A DNA stretch of 64,000 nt from Isoetes taiwanensis (taxonomy: Eukaryota; Streptophyta; Lycopodiopsida; Isoetales; Isoetaceae): NCBI GenBank assembly GCA_021234155.1, contig JAJEKV010000033.1:8713641-8777640 (forward strand), given 5' to 3'. Positions 58,747-64,000 of the stretch are shown here, piece after piece; position 1 is the stretch's first letter, and the number at the start of each line of letters is the position of its first letter. Below the pieces are notes generated by a model, which was not told the origin of the DNA, did no database searches, and was given only the letters and a program-made list of their open reading frames with translations. Both the position numbers and the translations under genes were made by a program.

Positions 58747-59552
58747 CAAGAAAATTAATACGTCCTACGACGCATTGTTCCAGTTTTAGCATGTTCTTAC
58801 GGTGACCAACGATTCTACTGAGATTCTCTTGTGATTCCTCTATATTCTTCAACATTCTATGTATTATATTTAGCATTCATGAAGATTCCCCTAGGTTCTC
58901 TTAGAATTTTCTATTTTGATTGAGGTGCTTACCCATGAGCATTTAAAACCTTCTAAAATAATCTATTTTGGATCTGTGCAACATTTTTAAAATATTTTCT
59001 ATTTTTAGACTGAGGTGCTTGCCCTGAGCATCTAGAATATTTTTTTTTTCAAGATTTATATTGTACACCTTTATTATGAAACATTTTAGAACATTCTATT
59101 GTCGCTCTTTGCAAAATCTTAAAAAAACTCTAAAATTTATCAAGATTTTCTTAAATTCCCTTAGATATTATGAAGATTCCCTTAGATTCAATTAGATTTT
59201 AAGAGATTCCGTTAGACTTGTATATTTTCCTAGATTCTCTTACAATTTATGAGGTTTCCTTATATTCCCTTTAATTCTCCTGGATTCCCTTACATTCTAG
59301 AAATTTCTAGAACATTTTACAACTTTCTGGAATATTTTAAAACTTTCAAAACATCCTAGAATATTATAGTCTATTTTATCTTAATTAGAACATTACCCTT
59401 AAGTATATTTGAAACATAAGTTCTTCATAGAATTAATGCTTGGTCTAGTGGTTAGAGTGGGGGGTTTGGGGGGTCCCAAACCCACGTGAGTTGTTGGATC
59501 TCGAACGGACGGTCGGATAAGCGCGAAACATAAGAACATATATAGATCAGAT
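58747..59552 (+). mobile_element. HSE-array/Pol III-box repeat element, copy Z (decayed, deleted)
   Basis: It shares the CAAGAAAATTAATACGTCC 5' end, the 10-bp-register array (about 59060-59365), the TGCTTGGTCTAGTGGTTAGAG A-box region (A box 59441-59451) and the 3' end GATCTCGAACGGACGG to ACATAAGAACATATATA. Relative to copies X and Y, the B box and most of the 3' module domain are deleted: GGGGGGT at about 59466 joins directly to the terminal module. The array keeps only four consecutive perfect units (59295-59312), then decays by changes such as CATTTTAC for CATTCTAG. No long TA microsatellite flanks it. Confidence 0.75.
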
Positions 59553-60437
59553 AACAGAAGCATAGGACAGACATAAAGCTAGATAAGACGTTCCAAGTAG
59601 ATTCTATTACAGACACATATGATTCCAGTGATTCATTTACAAAAGGGCTCATACACTAATAAAGGTACATGATATTTCTAAACACTCTGTCATAGGAGAT
59701 ACAACACATATCGGTGCAGCTTCTATGAAAAGCCGATAAGGTTGCCTGAAGCTAGAGGAGGTGTTCAAATAATCCCTGTTATAAAATGATATAATTCTAT
59801 TAACTCTACTGCATATATCATCTTGATATATAGTAAATAAAGATACATGAGATTATGTTATAGATGTAAAATGTATTAACATAGGGTTTATGAACCTTCT
59901 TTCTTGCAGAGAATAATATAGATTGATCCGTAGCTTAGATTTTGCTCTTTATCGTATCATTGTCCACAAGGTGCTAGAACGTGATTCATATCTGCATTAG
60001 GTGGCTTGTCATTTTATTTCAAATTCACCCTAAAGGAAGGTCGTAAACCCAAAACATTCGATATGATGATAGAACGTATAAAGTCATTATATTGAACGTC
60101 GCAATGATAATTAAAGAATGCCACTACTAGTACGATTTACTAGGCTTGCAAGGAGGGATCTTCACTACCATGCTCAAGAGAGAGATTCCGGTATAGTAGT
60201 GAATGGAACAAAAAACTGAGAATGCTGAGATGCTGCATCACATAAACAATTTTTTAATCCATTATGGCATTGCTTGGAGATATTCAACTTTAGTGTAGCT
60301 CAAAAAGGGCCTCAGTGGAAGAATCCCTTCTATAATCGATGGAACGAAGTCATTCACAAAACCAAAACAAAACTTGGAAGGAGCATGCATCTTTTCATCT
60401 CCGTCTAAAATTTTGGGCTATTTCTAATTTCCCTGGC
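59553..60437. other. Gene-free stretch upstream of the LINE
   Basis: AT-rich sequence with no recognised exon or repeat. The LINE 5' boundary may lie in its last part. Confidence 0.45.
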
Positions 60438-60605
60438 CATCGATTTAGAAAAATGGAGATCCAAGAGTTGTGTGCCACCTAAGATTTGGCTGAGGTAGAA
60501 CTGTTATGTGGATAGGCTAGACATCGATTTAGAAAAATGGAGATCCAATGGGCTCATGCCACTTAAGATTTGGCTGAGGTAGAACTGTTATGTGGATAGG
60601 CTAGA
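60438..60605 (+). repeat. 84-bp tandem duplication at the LINE 5' end
   Basis: CATCGATTTAGAAAAATGG starts at 60438 and again at 60522. Both copies run through GATTTGGCTGAGGTAGAACT and GTGGATAGGCTAGA. The second copy supplies the ATG of the first LINE ORF (60592). Confidence 0.92.
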
Positions 60606-61104
60606 ATTGCAAGGAAGAATTGCAACCCGACGTCTAGATCATCTCCAACGGCAAATGTCAGAGGACGTGGTACAGTTGCAAAATGAGCTCAGACAGGCAG
60701 TGGCGCAGGTTGCACAGTTGATTGCCCCAAACGGCCGGTTGGCAGACCAGGAGGCTACAATATCTGGGATGCAGGGGAGGTTGGACACCCTAGAAAAGAG
60801 ACAGCCTGAAAGTTAAGAGGCAGTGCCCAGGCTTTCGGCCCTTGAGAAGAGGATGGCTGAGTTCCAGCGGGAGATATATGATCTGTGCATGCAGATGAAA
60901 CAGACAAGTACCACCACAGGGACATCACCATCACCATGCCCAATACCTGAGGCAGAGGTTGCACAGGGAATTAGACGGGTCCTTCGCGAGGGGGAAGATC
61001 TCCCAGCTAAGCTCAATGCCCTGGTATTGGCAAGGCTCCAATTGCAGCACTTGACAGCAAGAAACCCGACCGTAGCCGGAGGGCCAAGCATGAGACCCGA
61101 CTAG
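60592..61104 (+). pseudogene. LINE ORF1-like coiled-coil protein, one stop
   Basis: A single reading frame of about 170 codons is interrupted by one in-frame TAA at 60814-60816. It starts MDRLELQGRIATRRLDHLQR and is rich in heptad-like Leu/Gln/Glu patterns (LQNELRQAVAQVAQL, LSALEKRMAEFQREIYDL), as expected of a coiled coil. It sits directly upstream of the LINE endonuclease, where ORF1 proteins lie. A Pro/Thr-rich segment (61284-61526) follows in another frame. No zinc knuckle or RRM was seen, so assignment to ORF1p rests on position and coiled-coil character. Confidence 0.45.
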
Positions 61105-61547
61105 TTAAACTCACGGTCTTTCGACCGGTGCATCGAAGACGTTGATCTTTGCGCTAGCGCTAGTCGCTTGAAGGGGACATCGGTGTACTTAGACATGGAT
61201 CGACCCCCACTCAATGAAAGGAGAGGCGAGGAGGAGTTCGCAAAGATTAGACAGTCGAGGCGGCGGGGGGATCGGCAGGCCTGGTGAATGGCAAGATGAA
61301 GGTATTTATGCCTCCACGACCAATAGTGGCAGAAGCAGCGACCAGGGGACCAAGCACTTCTGGATCCCCCACCTCCAGAATGGCGGATCATACACAGCCG
61401 CCAGGACCAAGTACCCGGGCACCACCCACAGTAGCAGAGCCAGACATGAGAGCCTCGACACTTGCCAATGGCCCAACTCCTGCAGCCTCCATACAATTTG
61501 GGATAGGGCAAATCACCACTGCATAAACATAGGAAGAGTGCCTTCAA

Positions 61548-62360
61548 TTGTATCGTGGAACTGTGGGGATTTTTCCCGAAGCGCCACAAGGCATTGCTGA
61601 AATTGCTCTGAGGCATGGACATCATCTTCTTTGCAAGAGACATGGGAATATAGTGGTCATCATTCTTGGACATCCGAGGGTACCATCATTTCTCACCGCC
61701 AATGAGCGCCATGGCAAGCGAGGGTATGGAGGGGTCGCGTGCTACTTCAAAGAGGCTATAGCATCCACAGTCTCGCTCCACAAGGCTGATAGACTCAACC
61801 GCTACATGTGGATACGAGTGCTGCAGCCTCACCATCGCCCACTGTTTATCGCAGGATGTTATATACCCCATGAAACTTCTAAGTTCTACAGGGTTCATCA
61901 GGCAGATATAGATGTGCATATGCCCTATAGGGAACTTTATGATGACATAGAGCAGTATCGCCAGGAGGGTCATGTGTTTTTATTGGGAGATTTCAATGCA
62001 CGTAAGACACAGTGGCAGTCGGTCACCTTCTCGGAAATGTCGACTCCAACCCACTTTGGCTAGAAACGAGAGGCATCTCAAAGATGCAAAGGCGCTCCAG
62101 ATAATCGCGTCCCGAGCCGCCAAAGAGAGTTGGTCCAGCTATGTCGAGGATCTTTGACATGGTGATCCGCAATGGTATGCTTTCGGGGGATGGCGCATCG
62201 TGGGGCTTCACTTGCGAAGCGGGCGATATGGTGGAGCGGCGTTGTGGACTATCTCCTAGCTCCAGTGCCAGATCTTGATATCATTAGAGATTTCGCGACA
62301 GGCACATGAACAAGAGATGAAGAGACTTTTGTCGACCACTACCCACTTTATGTCACTTTG
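61548..62360 (+). pseudogene. LINE endonuclease domain (EEP family), broken
   Basis: The 171-codon ORF 61548-62063 carries GYGGVACYFKEAI, NRYMWIRVL, FIAGCYIPH and the GDFNAR catalytic motif at 61986-62003. In other frames, IVSWNCGDFS (about 61545) marks the N-terminal Asn motif, SGVVDYLLAPVPDLDII (about 62235-62283) the Asp motif, and DHYPLYVTL (62334 onward) the terminal His motif. These are the conserved blocks of LINE apurinic-type endonucleases in correct order, so the domain is nearly complete but frame-shifted several times. Host targets would be genomic AT-rich sites by analogy with other LINEs. Confidence 0.75.
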
Positions 62361-62932
62361 GATTGAGGCACTTTCTGGCGGGCTATGGGTGACAAAGCCC
62401 TCGGGGTTTGGGATACACCCCTGAACTATCGAAAAGCAAGCGGGGATATGAGGTGGCTTTGAACGTGAGCTCTGAGGGGATTGATGCCCTCTATACATTG
62501 CATGATAAGTGTGAATGATTGGTGAAGGCCTTTTCGCGCAACCCGGTGAATGCTTTGCGGCAAGAAAAGCTCCCCGCGAAGGACAACTGCGCAATTCCTC
62601 AAAACCCACGGTTTGCTGAATGTAAGGCTCTAAAGAGTGACTCACGCACCATCTTAGATCCACGGCCCGACCTTGGCCATTAGGGACTATAAGGCATTCT
62701 TGAAATTCAAAAGCATCGCTACATTGCGAGTAAAAATCAGAAACGATGTTTGATCTATCGATGATCGAGCCAAAAGCCTTTTTGGCGTGAGTCTTTGTAT
62801 AAGAGGCATCAACCACACGGCAATGTTACCTCGGGCCGGAGTTGTATGACCCCGGGAGCAATGCCGACGTGCGGATCAGCTAGGAGAAACACCTGACTTC
62901 GTGAGGAGGACATCCACGGGGTCTTAGGCATC

Positions 62933-64000
62933 TTGCTAATGGTAAAGCAAAGGACTTGCGAGGGATTTCAGGCCGAGGCATTTGAAATGGGGTGGGCGGC
63001 TTTGCTCGGGCCTTTGGCGAGGATAATCAATCAGCCATCGAGAGGGCCTCCCGCAGAATGGATGGTTAGCAAGGTCACCCCTATTCATGAGAAACTTCCC
63101 GAAAGTGTCTTTGGAGAAGAAGTTAACGAATGGGGCGGAGGAAAGTTGAGAATGCGTCGCGATTGGCGGCGGGGTTTCCGCCCTGCCCCTCCCCAGTGAT
63201 CATATTTTTACTCTCGGAATCCTTATGGAAGCTAGCCGCAATGCGGCGGACTTGTATTGCTGTTTCGTGGATTTTAAAGGCGGCATATGATACGGTCTCT
63301 TGGGACTGTTGTGGCAACGCTTGCGGGGAGCTACATGTCCCACGGGATTTTACAGAATGCCATCTGGAGGCTCTATGGCGGAATATATGCCACTTTGTGC
63401 AGCGTCGGACCACGGGTGGACAACACCATAGGTGTTAGCTTGAGGATGCCCGTTATCTCCAACGCTTTTGGACTCTATATTGACAAGTTGGAGACTGGAT
63501 GCAAGAACATGGAGGTGGTGGCCAGCTTTGCGGAGAGGCATATCAATAAAACAGTTGCTCTATGCAAGCGATCCGGGCTTATTGTCCCATACAACTAGAG
63601 TATGCAGGAACATTTGATGATCTCGGTCAGTTCGCGGACATAGCGGGAATGACAAATAACCAGTAAAACCAAGCCATTTGCCAATCACATGCAGACAAAG
63701 ATGATATCCCAGACTTCTATTACAGAGGACAAAGGATGGAAGTTGTGAGGACCTTTAAGTATCTGGGAATCGATTTCTCTGCTAACATGCTATGGGAGGG
63801 TCAGCCTTGGGGATAGAAAGCCCCCGTATGCAATGCAATAGCTATTTCTGAGAATAGATCTCGCTGATTGGGCCGCCTTGGCACACACCTGTTCAAGAGC
63901 ACTCGTGGAACCAGTATTGCTGTATGGGGTAGAGGTCTGGGAGCCAACGGTTAGCAAGAGTACTTGGGATAAGCTAGAGAGGGTACAAGAGGCTTTCCTA
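62933..64000 (+). pseudogene. LINE reverse transcriptase region, no YADD motif, runs off window
   Basis: Recognisable RT blocks, in several frames: PAEWMVSKVTPIHEK (about 63055), FVDFK followed by AAYDTVSWD with one extra base between (about 63270-63310), QNAIWRLYGGIYATL (about 63355), TIGVSLRMPVISNAFGLYID (63428-63484), then YYRGQRMEVVRTFKYLGIDF (about 63720-63775) and LLYGVEVWEPTVSKSTWDKL (from about 63918). The YADD catalytic block expected shortly after FGLYID is absent, so part of the core is deleted and the copy is inactive. The same order is seen in plant LINEs. The element continues past 64000. Confidence 0.75.

Overview
The window looks like nuclear DNA of a land plant. It is AT-rich and repeat-dense, with few genes, short GT-AG introns, long TA microsatellites, LINE relics, and plant-type proteins (a plant NUG2 GTPase, a zeaxanthin epoxidase relic, a phytocyanin exon). 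The species cannot be fixed from sequence alone. The LINE style and large repeat load would suit a non-flowering lineage such as a fern, but that is a guess. No organelle, bacterial or viral genes were seen.

Layout. 1-7.2 kb: AT-rich DNA with two 2.5-kb direct repeat copies. 7.2-8.65 kb: first copy (X) of a dispersed element with a 10-bp-period array of heat-shock-element-like units and tRNA-type A and B boxes, between TA microsatellites. 8.7-11.5 kb: a 1.42-kb head-to-tail tandem duplication. 11.5-23 kb: mostly gene-free, with a minus-strand LINE endonuclease relic (17.5-18.2 kb) and two other repeat families, called M and N here. 23.2-25.0 kb: degenerate C-terminal part of zeaxanthin epoxidase, minus strand. 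25.9-26.3 kb: a 140-bp hairpin inside an M element. 26.3-35.8 kb: no identified gene. 35.85-38.0 kb: a nest of N fragment, TA array, element copy Y and M. 40.0-40.7 kb: 3' exons of TRAP-alpha. 42.05 kb: phytocyanin first-exon fragment. 44.3 kb: doubtful chaperonin-60 relic. 48.8-51.1 kb: an Arg/Gly-rich gene, minus strand, head to head with NUG2. 51.4-57.5 kb: NUG2, the one clearly intact gene (10 exons, 621 codons plus stop). Its 3.4-kb third intron holds an acidic repeat-bearing relic on the plus strand and a LINE-type endonuclease with a PIP-box motif on the minus strand. 58.7-59.55 kb: third, decayed copy (Z) of the HSE element. 60.4-64.0 kb: a decayed plus-strand LINE running off the window.

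The most notable signal is the element with copies at 7.24-8.52, 36.04-37.61 and 58.75-59.55 kb. Its 5' part is a 10-bp-register array reading TTCnnGAAnn, the binding consensus of heat shock factors. The best run, at 37046-37113, has 14 consecutive 5-bp units with a single mismatch. Downstream lies a perfect A box, and in two copies a perfect B box at tRNA-like spacing. Two copies abut TA microsatellites. Heat-inducible transcription and TA-targeted insertion are inferences, not observations.

A quality caution: duplicated copies differ mainly by small indels and substitutions at CNG and CG sites. That resembles base-calling error at methylated cytosines, so frameshifts in repeats and relics should be read with care.
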